A stretch of DNA of 64,000 nt from Scilla litardierei (taxonomy: Eukaryota; Streptophyta; Magnoliopsida; Asparagales; Asparagaceae), in NCBI GenBank assembly GCA_030789695.1, contig CM061142.1:797681258-797745257 (forward strand), written 5' to 3'. Shown here in pieces: positions 1 to 11,054 of the stretch. The notes below the pieces were generated by a model, which was not told the origin of the DNA, made no database searches, and saw nothing but the letters and a program-made list of their open reading frames with translations. How positions within the stretch are numbered: position 1 is the first letter of the stretch; the number at the start of each line of letters is the position of its first letter. The translations under genes were made by a program, and so were the position numbers.

Positions 1-1993
1 AACAAGAAAGGTAAAATTGTCGGAATTGGCAATATCGGCAATCACTCAAAATTGCTCATCAAAGATGTAAGCTTGGTGAAAGGATTAAAGCATAACTTAT
101 TGAGCATAAGTCAACTATGCGACAAAGGTATGAAAGTTATATTTACTCTTGACTCATGCTTAGTATATGACAAAGATATGAAAAATATCCTTGTTAAAGG
201 TAAGCGAATAGAAAATATCTATGTACTTAGACTAAATGAGTATGAATCAAATGTATGTTTAATTGTTTCAACAAACGATCCACTGCTTTGGCATAGACGC
301 TTTGGCCATGTGAACATCAAAAACATGGATAAGATTTCTAGGAAAGAGTTGGTGCAAGGACTTCCGAAGATAAGTTTTAAATTAGATAAAATATGTGACT
401 CATGTCAATTTGGCAAAATGCATAAGAGCTCATTTAAAAATATTGGAGCACTTAGTTCTAATGGACCACTTGAACTACTTCATATGGACTTGTTTGGCCC
501 AACTAAAACTCCATCATTATGCAACTCTAGATACGTATTTGTCATAATCGATGATTTTACTCGATATACGTGGGTTTTATTCTTAACTCATAAGAATGAT
601 GCCTTCCGTGAATTCGAAATATTTTTCAAAAGGATTGAACGTTTATATTCCATGAAAATTATTTCTTTAAGAAGTGACCACGGTGGTGAATTCGAAAATA
701 AACATTTTAAATCTTTTTGTGAAGAACGAGGCATTTCTCATACTTTTCCTTTTCCCAGAGCTGCTCCTCAAAATGGGGTAGTTGAAAGGAAAAACAGAAC
801 ACTCCAAGAGTGTGCACGAACAATGTTGTGTGAAAGCAACCTTCCAAAGAATTTTTGGGCGGAAGCTGTAGCAACCGCGTGCTATATTCAAAATAAAGTT
901 TTAATTAGAAAACCTTTTGAAAAGACCCCTTATGAGTTATTGCTCCAACGAATTCCAAAAGTATCTTACTTCAGAGTTTTTGGTTGTAAATGCTATATTC
1001 TGAATACTAAAGATAACTTAGATAAGTTTGACTCCAAAGCGGATGAAGGCATATTTATCGGTTACTCTTTACGTAGTAAGGCATATAGAATTTACAATAA
1101 AAGTTTCGAAACTATTGTTGAAACTCTACATGTAACATTTGATGAATCTGTACCTCATAACATTACTCATAATGATGATGATGAAAGCATGCTCTTTGCA
1201 CCCACTCCTAATAATGAATCTATCAATGATATCCCTAGTTCTTTGCCTAAATCATTTCCTGAACTTACACATCACCCACACACACAAGTCTTAGGTGACA
1301 TTGATGCAGGAATTAGAACTAGATCTCAAATAGAACACTTAACACATGTTGCATTTGTTTCTAACACTGAGCCGAAAAAGGTAGAAGAAGCTTTTACAGA
1401 TGAAGCATGGATCGAGGCCATGCAAGAAGAACTTCTACAATTTGAACGCAATCAAGTATGGGAGTTAGTGCCTAGACCGGAAGATCGTCCCGTTATCGGT
1501 ACCAAATGGGTATACCGGAACAAACTAGATGAAGATGGAAATTAGATAAGGAATAAGGCAAGTTTAGTAGCACAGGGTTACTCTCAAGAGGAAGGTATAG
1601 ACTTTGATGAAACCTTTGCTCCTGTTGCTAGACTAGAATCTATTAGGATGTTACTCGAATTTGCATCATATAAGAACTTTAAACTTTATCAGATGGATGT
1701 AAAAAGCGCTTTCCTAAACGGATTCATAAAGGAGGAAGTCTACGTTGAACAACCTCCAGGATTTGAACATGATAAGAAAACAGGATTTGTTTACAAGTTA
1801 AACAAAGCCTTATATGGGCTAAAGCAAGCTCCAAGAGCTTGGTATGAAAGACTAAGAAAATTCTTAAGTGACTCAAGGTACACTGTTGGAAAAATAGATT
1901 CAACCTTATTCGTTAAGAAAGTTCATAATGATATCATTCTTATCCAAATATACGTAAATGACATCATTTTTGGATCTACTAATGATGATCATT
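1..1993 (+). pseudogene. Outer Copia pol, 5' portion: GAG-pre-integrase, integrase, start of reverse transcriptase
   Basis: The frame is open from base 1 and belongs to a polyprotein that starts upstream. The order is a GAG-pre-integrase zinc region (HRRFGHVN, then CDSCQFGK), the integrase core (HMDLFGP, LRSDHGGEF and GVVERKNRT hold the D, D and E), a C-terminal integrase segment, and reverse transcriptase from about 1400 ([21 protein letters not shown], the YVDD-box variant IYVNDIIFG). An in-frame TAG at 1543-1545 breaks the frame just before RT. The D-to-N change in the YVDD box removes a catalytic aspartate, so this copy should be inactive. Coding stops at 1993, where a younger Copia is inserted; the frame continues at 9922. 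Pol here would normally be a single polyprotein; the family is certain and the lineage is inferred. Confidence 0.93.
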
Positions 1994-2598
1994 TGTTGGA
2001 TATGGAAGACGTTAGTACACCCTTGTAGGGGATGTACGAGGGAATACGGACCTCGAACGTCGCGTACACGAAGTCGTGCGCAAAGGAAATATGTTCCCTT
2101 GCGGAGAGGATCACTAGATGAGTGGGAAAGTCGCATTATATATGCATAAGTGCATGCGACATATGGCTAATAAAGGGGGAATATCTTAAGCTTATGTTGC
2201 ACCATGCATATGGTACAACTTAAGCTTATAATGTGCCATGTATCATGGTACACCTTAATTAAGTTGTTCCAAAGGAACAACTTACCCTAAAATAACTACC
2301 TTGGGGGCTATAAATAAGACCCAAGGGTAAGCCATTTCTTTACACTTTTGCATGGCATTCATGCATGCATCTTCATTCTAGCGAAGCTCTGCCGAAATAC
2401 TTCCTCTCCCTCTATCCAAGTTCTTAATCTAAAGTAGAGATTTAGATTGTGGATTTAGTAGCCTTACTCCGTTCGTGAGAAGACTCAATCCGTCGTGGCG
2501 AATCCGAAGGCAAAGTTCCGAGACTACCGTGCCGCATACGCTAGCGTAAGTCTCAACTTTATTTATCGATCCTAACTCTGTTTTGGCAGGATCCTTCA
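1994..2598 (+). repeat. 5' LTR of nested Copia
   Basis: This is a direct repeat of 9312-9916 (605 bp each). U3 contains three dyads between 2187 and 2283, followed by a TATA box (CTATAAATAAG) at 2308-2318. The LTR ends in CA at 2598, immediately before the primer site. Confidence 0.96.
2187..2318 (+). promoter_or_regulatory. U3 dyads and TATA box of nested Copia
   Basis: A 19-bp inverted repeat with a 4-nt loop lies at 2187-2205/2210-2228 (17 of 19 positions pair). It is followed by an imperfect dyad around GTGCCATG...CATGGTAC and then a perfect 10-bp dyad AAGTTGTTCC-AAA-GGAACAACTT at 2261-2283. The TATA box CTATAAATAAG lies 25 bp further on at 2308-2318. The same arrangement is in the 3' LTR. 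The TATA assignment is firm by position; binding of factors to the dyads is inference. Confidence 0.75.
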
Positions 2599-2599
2599 T

Positions 2600-2612
2600 T
2601 GGTATCGGAGCC
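2600..2612 (+). promoter_or_regulatory. Primer-binding site, initiator tRNA-Met type
   Basis: TGGTATCGGAGCC starts 2 nt after the 5' LTR end. It differs by one base from the canonical TGGTATCAGAGC complement of the plant initiator tRNA-Met 3' end used by most Copia elements. Confidence 0.92.
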
Positions 2613-4209
2613 ATACGGGTTCGCCCCGGTCAAACCGTCGCCCCGTCGAAACTATGAACGAGTCGTTGTCTTTTTCACGAATGGGTATCCTACCATTACG
2701 GATATGGTAGGAACGCTTCGTGACGGAGAGAACGCAGCGGTTGTTCTTTTCACGTTAGGGTCTCCTATCATTACGGATATGGTAGGAACTCTCCGTGACG
2801 GGAAGAACCGACCGTTCACGTAGTATGTTATTTTTCATTTTTGGCACACGGCCATTAGGAAATAACTAATTTCTCGGCGAACGGGTGCTTCATCGACGAA
2901 CGGGTGCTTCATCGAGGAAGATGAAGGTAGTTATCTCCATCGAAGAAGAGGAATATTAGTACATGTGTGCCATCGCCAAATGGGCTATGAAGGCTATGCA
3001 CCCCCCTCCACATGCGGAGGGGGTTGGCTACGACCAATAACCACCACGGCCACCCCTCCGGCGGGGTGTGCGGCAACCCCATTCAAAGGGGGTGGCCGGC
3101 CATGGCCAAAGGGGCCATGGCCGGCCAATGCCAAATGGCCTTGGCCATGACCAGCCATGGCCAAGCCATGGCCGGCCATGGCCAGGCTGGCAGTGGCCGG
3201 CCAAGGCCTGGCCGGCCCGGGCAGTGGCTAGGGCCGGCCTGCCGGCCCTGGCAGAGGCCAGGGCCAATGCCCTGGCCTCGGCCAGGGCATGGCCGGCCCT
3301 GGCCGGCCTCGGCCAGGGCAGAGGCCCTGGCCGGCCTCGGCCAGGGCAGAGGCCCTGGCCGAGGGGCCAGGGCCCCTGGCCGGCCAGGGCAGAGGCCCTG
3401 GCCGGGAAGAAGTTGCAGACCAAAATTGGTCGACCAATTTGGTGTTTTTGGTCGACCAATCCGACAGAAGGTCTGGGTCGATTGCAAACTTGCCAACTGA
3501 CCCATACGGGGTGACAAAAGGCCTTGGCCAAACTCGATTGTGCCGATTAGCCCATACGGGACTAACCACAGTGCCGACTAGCCCATACGGGGCTAACGTT
3601 TTAATGAAGTTTTTCATTGGGCTCTACTCCTTGAAGATTAGCCATAGTGCTCTACTTCATGCGAGATTAGCCATGTCATTGTGCTCTACTCTACGGAGAT
3701 TAGCCAATGTACACATAACATTGTGCTCTACTCTACGGAGATTAGCCAATGTATTTTTCAAATTTTTTGAAAAAGATGTTTTTTAAAATAGGTTATGTCC
3801 CGTCCTTAATCGGGATAGCGCAATTTAGAATTCCAAGTCCTACCACGATCCGGCCATGGTTATCTAACCCATGGGTGTGTAGAACAGGTCTCGTGGCTTG
3901 GCAATTGTTGCGCTAAAATTCTTTGCGCAAACTCTCACCTATTCCATTTTGAAAGATATGTTTTTTCAAAGTATTATTCCGCTGCTAATACCATACGGGT
4001 ATTATTTCTGATTTTTTTTTACTTGAGATAAGTAAGAGGGATACTTTGAAAGTTACTCCTAGATGGTAGTTGGGAACGTAGTGAACTTCTCGATTCTAGA
4101 GTAACATTTCAACGCATCCAAGGAACTTATCAAGTGTTTAAAGAATCGAAACTTTATGCATAGCATTTTGTCATGTTTTTCATTCTCTTTGTAGTTTTTT
4201 GAATCGAAT
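2613..4209 (+). other. Long repeat-rich leader of nested Copia
   Basis: The 1.6 kb between primer site and gag has no credible ORF but holds four separate repeat blocks. Hairpins of the form CCTACCATT..ATGGTAGG lie at 2689-2711 and, nearly identical, at 2764-2786. A GC-rich self-complementary tract lies at 3086-3405. About three repeats of GCCGA(C/T)TAGCCCATACGGG lie near 3495-3600. Tandem units containing GCTCTACTCTACGGAGATTAGCCA lie at about 3630-3755. The reading frames of 130-170 codons seen on both strands here are by-products of the GC-rich repeats. Confidence 0.8.
3086..3405. repeat. GC-rich self-complementary minisatellite in Copia leader
   Basis: About 320 bp made of overlapping GGCC-centred words (GGCCATGGCC, GGCCGGCC, CCCTGGCCGGCCTCGGCCAG). 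The last third repeats a unit of about 28 bp (CCTGGCCGGCCTCGGCCAGGGCAGAGG). It is very GC-rich inside an AT-rich element and is open in several frames on both strands without resembling any protein. An RNA copy would fold strongly on itself. Confidence 0.9.
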
Positions 4210-7200
4210 ATGTCTACCGCTTCTAAGAACATTGTCGCAGAGCTTAATAAAGGTGAAAAGCTCAACGGCGACAATTATAAACTTTGGTCAATAAAAATCC
4301 AATATGTTTTGGAGGAGCAAGATGTGCTTGAAACACTCCAAAACATAATGGAAGAACCTGAGTTGGGCAATACGGCCCAACACAAGAGGGACCGGGAAGC
4401 TTATGATACTTGGACTCGAAAGAACAAAATAGCACGTATTACGTTACTGTCCGCAATGGACAATGACATAATGCGTCTATTTCGGGAATTCGATCTAGCC
4501 AAAGACATATGGTCTGAGCTAGAAATAAAGTTTGGTGGAACTTCGGTTACCAAACTCCGCTCCTTAAATAATCAATTTGATTCGTACAAGATGCGGCGAG
4601 ATCATTCTATGAAAAAGCATCTCCGCCACATGGCGAATCTCATATCTGAATTGAAGGATGCGGGTGTTACGCTGTCTGATGAACAGCAGATCCAAGCAGT
4701 CATTTGTTCACTCCCAGATAGCTGGGATAACATGAAAATGCACCTCACTCATAATGAGTGCATTAAAACTTTAAGCGATGTATCGAAACACCTCGAACTC
4801 GAGGAAGAGCGGATTCAAGCTGCAAAACCTAGTACAGAAGTGCACGTGGCCGCTAGTTCCTCACATGGAGGAAATAAGCGGAAGAATAAACGCTTAAGGT
4901 TTGTGAACGAACGGAAGCAAGAACCGGAAACCTCAAAGAAGACTAAGAACAAAAGGTGGCAAAAGAATGTGCACTCAAAGAAGAAAAACTTGAAGAAGAT
5001 CAAGTGCTTTAAGTGCAACAAGTACGGTCACTTCGCCCGTACATGTACGGATGGAAGTGATAAGGTAACTTGTAGGGCTAGTTACATATGTGTTTCTAGT
5101 TCCATATTTCTTGCTGAATCTACCTATTTTTGGTTGATTGATTCAGGGGCCACAGACCACGTAGCGAAGGACAGAAGGTTCTTCGTAGAGTATCGAAAGA
5201 TAACTCAAGGAACAAAGTGGATATACGTCGGCAACAACACACGTGTTGAAGTCAAAGGCGTCGGAACATGCAAGCTAGTTCTCGACAACGGCCGGACTTT
5301 ATTATTGCACGACGTCCTCTTTGCTCCAGATATTAGAAGAAATATCGTATCCGTGGTCATGTTAATGTCTTTAGATTATGAATGGAGGTTCTATAAACAG
5401 AATGTTGACCTTGTTTGTAATAGTTCTTTAATTGGTTCGGGTAATGTTTGTAATGGATTAATTGTTTTAAATACAATGTATGATGATTCTTCTTCCATTA
5501 ATGAAAGTTTTCATTTGACAAATGCTTCTAACTCTGATTCTGAGATCATTTGTTGGCATGCAAGACTTGGTCATATTGGACCAACTAGAATGGATAGACT
5601 TGCCAAAAGTGGCTTGCTATCTAATGTTTCAAAAGTTGAAATGTCAACTTGTGCACATTGTCTTGTAGGGAAAACTTGTCGCAAGCCGTTTGGAACTGGC
5701 ACAAGGGCCGAAGTTCCATTACAGCTTATCCATTCGGACATTTGCGGTCCAATGAATGTTAAGACAAGACGCGGGAAGTCCTATTTCATCACCTTCATTG
5801 ATGACTTCACTCGTTTCGGTCATATTTATTTGATTTCCCACAAACATGAAGCTTTAACTTGCTTCAAAAACTATATGAGTTTAGTGGAAAATCAACTAGA
5901 TCGCAAGATAAAGGTCTTGCGAACCGATCGGGGTGGAGAATATCAATCAACGAGTTTTAAGGAACTCTGTGATGAAAAAGGCATAGTTCATCAAATAACT
6001 ATGCCTTATACTCCGCAACAAAACGGTGTTGCGGAAAGAAGAAATAGGACATTGATGGAAATGGTCCGATCAATGATGTCTCAGGCAAATTTGCCCATCA
6101 CCTTTTGGGGTGACGCATTATTGACGGCAGCATTCATCTTAAACCGTGTACCCTCGAAGTCGGTAAGTTCTACTCCTTATGAGTTGTGGAACAATAGAAC
6201 TCCAGACTTAAGCATTCTAAAACCTTGGGGTTGTGCATCTTACGCACATTTATCCTCTCACAAATATGGCAAACTTGGGCCACGTGGGAGGAAGTGTATC
6301 TTTATCCGATACGCTGAAAACTCCAAAGGATATGTTTTCGTCGGTCAAGAGGACAATGGGGGTCTAATAGAATTCGAATCGAGGGATGTTGTCTTCTTGG
6401 AAAACGAGTTTCCAAGACAGGGTGAGATAAGTCAAGACTTATCCTTGTTTGAGACTTGGGATCAAGAAGGATCGGAACGTTCGAGTGGGAGAATTCTTGG
6501 TGAAGAAGAAAATACGTTTCAAACTTCACCAATGGATGATACGAACGATACCAATCCTATTCCGAGTGGGAGTGATATTATTCCAAGTGGGAGTGATGTC
6601 ATTCCAAGTGGGAGTGATCAAACTCAAACAAGACGTAGTAATCGAACGAGGCTAACACCTCTGAGATTTGAGGATGAATTTCCTCAAACATTCATGACAT
6701 TACTACAAGATGATGACGAACCTGCAAATTTCAAACAGGCCGTCACATGCCCTGCTAAAGATAAATGGATAGCGGCTATGGAAGAAGAACTTCAATCCAT
6801 GAAAACAAACCAAGTCTGAGACTTGGTTGATTTACCTAAGGGACGTAGAGCCATTGGGAACAAGTGGGTTCTCAAAATCAAGCATAAGGCTGATGGCTCC
6901 ATCGAGAAATATAAAGCTCGCCTTGTTGCGAAAGGTTTCACGCAACAGGAAGGAATAGACTACGAAGAGACTTTCTCTCCTGTCGTGCGTTTTACCTCCA
7001 TTCGCTTAATTCTGGCAATGGTGGCTTGTTTGGACCTCGAGTTACATCAGATGGATGTAAAGACTGCTTTTCTTAACGGAGAACTAGATGAGGAGATCTA
7101 CATGGAACAACCAAACGGGTTCGTACAAGAAGAAAACAAACATAAGGTTTGTAAACTTCGTAAATCCATATATGGTCTTAAACAATCCTCAAGGCAGTGA

Positions 7201-8280
7201 TATATGCGCTTTCAAGAAGTCGTTTTGTCGTATGGTTTCTCCATGCTCGACGAAGACAACTGCGTATATATTAAGAGGATTAAAAACAAGTATGTAATTA
7301 TGTCTCTTTATGTAGATGACATACTTATAGCCGGAAATGATAAGCGTCTTATCATGGATATCAAAGCTTGGCTTTCATCCGTCTTTGAGATGAAAGATAT
7401 GGGTGAAGCTGCATATATCCTTGGGGTTAAGATCTCAAGAAATCGTTCCAAGAAATTTCTTTCTCTCTCTCAAGAGACATATATAAAGAAAGTCTTAGAA
7501 CGGTTTAATATGCAGGACTGCAAGCCAATTGATTCTCCAATAAGCAAAGGCGAGGGTCTATGTTTGGAAATGTGTCCCAAAGATCCAAAAGAAAAGAAAG
7601 CTATGGAAAAAGTTCCATACTCCAGTGCTGTCGGGAGTCTGATGTACGCCATGATGTGTACCAGACCGGACATTTGCTATGCTGTTGGTATGGTAAGCCG
7701 TTACCAATCAAACCCAGGACATGCACACTGGAAAGCGGTGAAGAGGATATTAAGATACCTCAAAGGGACTGCGGACTATGCGTTATGCTATCAAGGCAAT
7801 ACCTTGAGACTCGAAGGCTATACCGATGCTGATTGGGCGGGTGATCTCGACGAGCGAAGATCTACCTCATGCTTTGTTTACTTGCTCGGGAATGGTGCAA
7901 TATCCTGGAGCAGCAAGAAGCAAACCTGCATCGCCCTATCAACCATGGAAGCCGAATTGGTAGCATTCAGCATGGAGGTCCAAGAAGCTGTTTGGCTTAG
8001 GAAATTCTTAGACAGGCTGACGAATGCCACTGACTCGAGCACTGTTCCTATATACAGTGATAGTCAAGCTTCGATTGCCTATGTCAAAGATCCTAAATTT
8101 CATTGTAAGACCAAACACATTGACATTCGATTCAAGTTTGCGAAGGACTATGACAAACGGAAGGAAGTAGACATAGGATACATATCCACGCATGAGATGA
8201 TAGCGGATCCCCTTACTAAGGCGATCCCCAGAGATGTGTTTTTCAAACACTTATCATCTATGGGAATGCGTAGGTGCTGA
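4210..8280 (+). pseudogene. gag-pol polyprotein of nested Copia, two in-frame TGA stops
   Basis: A single frame of 1357 codons runs from an ATG at 4210 to TGA at 8278-8280, broken by TGA at 6817-6819 and 7198-7200. Domains in order: Copia gag (about residues 10-210), a lysine-rich stretch, a CCHC zinc knuckle (CFKCNKYGHFARTC, near 265-278), protease (IDSGATDHV, near 308), a GAG-pre-integrase HHCC region (near 450-495), integrase with D, D and E near 510, 573 and 609, reverse transcriptase (MDVKTAFLNG, LYVDDILIAG) and RNase H (YTDADWAG, ALSTMEAE, DSQASI). Both stops fall where relatives have tryptophan, so each is one G-to-A change. Length and order are those of a full-length Copia; the lineage is not resolved. 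Confidence 0.95.
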
Positions 8281-9311
8281 GCTGTATCATGTAATATTTC
8301 CCATGTCTATAGAAGATCAAAATTTAATTTGCATACAAGTTTCTTACAAATGATTTTATATACATTTGTTTAAGTCTCGGCTATTTTATTGTGTGTATGT
8401 CGGACAGATTAAGGTTGGCTCTCTCACATGAGCAACCGCCTTATCTTATCAGATGGATAAGATAGAGATGAGACTAGTTTAAAGTCAAAATCATTAGACA
8501 AATGATTTAGAGTCGTGACTTAAACAAGATAGTCAAATAAAAGATATGCATCATATGGATGCTTACAAAAGATCTGAGATCTGTATCACAAGGATATTTG
8601 AAAGAGATCTCATATGATTTTTTAATCCTATCTGTCTTATGCAGGATAAGAGTCCGTGAATATTTCACGAGTAGTAAGGGGACTCAAAAAGATAGGCACT
8701 GTGGTGTCTGATCTTTCATCCGTACAACATCATTAAGACATACTCTCCCTGGGAAAGGAGTGATGTTGTAATACGTGTTCATACCACGTATGCATTTCGA
8801 CCACTGAGTTAGTAGCAATAGTGTTTGCTATTATGTGAGACTCAAAGGCCATACGGGTCTTAACTCTTACCCTCAAGGACTCCAATTGGTCCCTTTAGAT
8901 TTGACGAGATGATCGCTATCTTAGCGTGTTGCTAATGGGCTATGATAATTCGGCTCGGCGGGGCACGTTAGAAAAGTGAATCAAGTCAAGATCAGAAGGT
9001 TCGCAAGAAGAGGAAGATTGATTTCATATTCGCATTTGGACTTTAATGATTCAAAGCTTGCCAGCCAATTGTAATCCAGATGGGATTCAATTGTTGAATA
9101 TAAATTATAAGAAATGTGAAGAAATAATCTAGGGTAAAGCATGCGTTGAACTACTCAACTTTGCACCTTCGAGGTCGTTGTGTATCTCTAACAAGTGCAC
9201 AACAACAGACTCTACGCGCATGACGGTCGCACGGTCTATTTCTCGGTATGATAGATGAAAGAACTAAGAGAAAGACGTTCTCTTACAATCCCCTCAAGTG
9301 TGAGTGGGAGA
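8281..9311 (+). other. 3' noncoding region of nested Copia with polypurine tract
   Basis: About 1 kb between the gag-pol stop and the 3' LTR. I see no coding potential. The purine-rich GAGTGGGAGA immediately before 9312 is the likely plus-strand primer. A CCATACGGG word, also repeated in the leader, occurs near 8850. Confidence 0.75.
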
Positions 9312-9916
9312 TGTTGGATATGGAAGACGTTAGTACACCCTTGTAGGGGATGTACGAGGGAATACGGACCTCGAACGTCGCGTACACGAAGTCGTGCGCA
9401 AAGGGAATATGTTCCCTTGCGGAGAGGATCACTAGATGAGTGGGAAAGTCGCATTATATATGCATAAGTGCATGCGACATATGGCTAATAAAGGGGGAAT
9501 ATCTTAAGCTTATGTTGCACCATGCATATGGTACAACTTAAGCTTATAATGTGCCATGTATCATGGTACACCTTAATTAAGTTGTTCCAAAGGAACAACT
9601 TACCCTAAAATAACTACCTTGGGGGCTATAAATAAGACCCAAGGGTAAGCCATTTCTTTATACTTTTGCATGGCATTCATGCATGCATCTTCATTCTAGC
9701 GAAGCTCTGCCGAAATACTTCCTCTCCCTCTATCCAAGTTCTTAATCTAAAGTAGAGATTTAGATTGTGGATTTAGTAGCCTTACTCCGTTCGTGAGAAG
9801 ACTCGATCCGTCGTGGCGAATCCGAAGGCAAAGTTCCGATACTACCGTGCCGCATACGCTAGCGTAAGTCTCAACTTTATTTATCGATCCTAACTCTGTT
9901 TTGGCAGGATCCTTCA
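9312..9916 (+). repeat. 3' LTR of nested Copia
   Basis: It is 605 bp, TG...CA, nearly identical to 1994-2598, and is followed by the second TCATT at 9917-9921. Confidence 0.96.
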
Positions 9917-9921
9917 TCATT

Positions 9922-10844
9922 GCCAAGAGTTTGCCAAGTTAATGCAGGAAGAATTCGAAATGAGCCATATGGGGGAGCTAACATATTTTCTCGGATTGCA
10001 AATCAAACAAGGAAAAGAAGGAACCTTCATTCATCAAACAAAGTATGCAAGAGACTTGATCAAAAGGTTCGGAATGGAAACCGCATCCGGAAAGAACATA
10101 CCAATGGCAACATCCACATCCTTAGACAAAGACGAAGCAGGTAAAAAGGTTGATCAGAAAACATATCGAGGTATGGTCGGTTCCTTACTCTACTTAACCG
10201 CCAGCAGACCTGACATCATGTTTAGTGTTTGTGCATGTGCTAGATTTCAATGTGATCCTAGGGAATCACACCTTAAAACAGTAAAATACATATTTAGATA
10301 TCTTAAAACCACATCTGACTTTGGACTTTTCTATCCCAAAGGAAGCACATTCGATTTAACCTCATTTAGTGACGCAGACTATGCTGGTTGTAAAGCCACA
10401 AGAAAAAGCACAAGTGGAACATGTCATTTCCTTGGACATTCCCTTGTCTCGTGGTTTAGCAAAAAGCAAAGTTCCGTCTCACTATCCACCACTGAGGCAG
10501 AGTACATAGCTGCCGGACTTGCCTGTGCTCAAATACTTTGGATGAAACAAGTCCTCGTCGATTATGGTGTTAATGCATCTACATGTGTGATTTATTGTGA
10601 TAATAAAATCACCATAAATATCACTAAAAACTCAGTTCTTCATCCTAGAACAAAACATATTGATATTAGACACAGATTTATTGATGATCATTGTGCCAAA
10701 AAGGATGTTGAACTTAAATTTGTCTCCTCTGAATTTCAAGTTGCAGATATTCTAACAAAACCCTTACAAAAAGATACATTCTCCAGACTTCGACGAGAAT
10801 TGGGTATTGTTGGAGAAAAGGAATTGAATAATGCTCAGTTATAA
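9922..10844 (+). pseudogene. Outer Copia pol, 3' portion: end of reverse transcriptase and RNase H
   Basis: This is the continuation of 1-1993 after the nested element. It resumes in the correct frame and stays open to TAA at 10842-10844. It begins in the RT connection ([17 protein letters not shown]), passes SRPDIMF and CARFQ, and carries RNase H ([32 protein letters not shown], a CDN motif, HPRTKHIDIRHRF). No stop or frameshift is visible in this half; it is non-functional because of the TAG at 1543, the altered YVDD box and the insertion. The ORF start near 9942 is an artefact of the first available methionine after the junction. Confidence 0.93.
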
Positions 10845-10862
10845 TTTTTTTTTGTTTTTGTT

Positions 10863-11054
10863 GATGACAAGGGGGAGAAAATTCATGTGACATGAAATGT
10901 AAAATAAAATCATATGTATACTGTTTTGCGTATTGCTTCGATGTAGGGGGAGAACCGCATCAAAGCAGGGGGAGTAAGTATACCATATATTTTATTTTTT
11001 ACTTACTTCATTTCTTTCTCATGTTTGGGTGTCATCATCAAAAAGGGGGAGAGT
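10863..11054 (+). promoter_or_regulatory. Polypurine-tract cluster before outer Copia 3' LTR
   Basis: Four purine blocks occur in 190 bp: AAGGGGGAGAAAA (about 10869), AGGGGGAGAA (about 10946), AGGGGGAGTAAG (about 10967) and AAAAAGGGGGAGAG (11041-11054). The last abuts the LTR and is the likely plus-strand primer. Repeated tracts of this kind are a known SIRE-lineage trait. Confidence 0.8.

Larger units (their letters stand above)
1994..9916 (+). mobile_element. Complete nested Ty1/copia retrotransposon, TSD TCATT
   Basis: Two 605-bp LTRs (1994-2598 and 9312-9916) begin TGTTGG and end CTTCA, and differ at only about four positions by eye. The 5-bp target duplication TCATT lies at 1989-1993 and 9917-9921. 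A primer-binding site complementary to initiator tRNA-Met abuts the 5' LTR, and a 1.6-kb leader precedes one gag-pol frame at 4210-8280. Removing the element restores the frame of the outer Copia. The near-identical LTRs point to a recent insertion, although gag-pol already has two stop codons. Confidence 0.97.

Noticed and set aside
667..891. Minus-strand ORF inside outer Copia integrase
   Set aside because: Shadow of the integrase frame on the opposite strand.
2965..3786. Overlapping frames of 60-167 codons on both strands in the GC-rich leader
   Set aside because: They are the same palindromic repeat read in different frames; composition (A/G/P/R/W) follows the repeat and no domain is visible.
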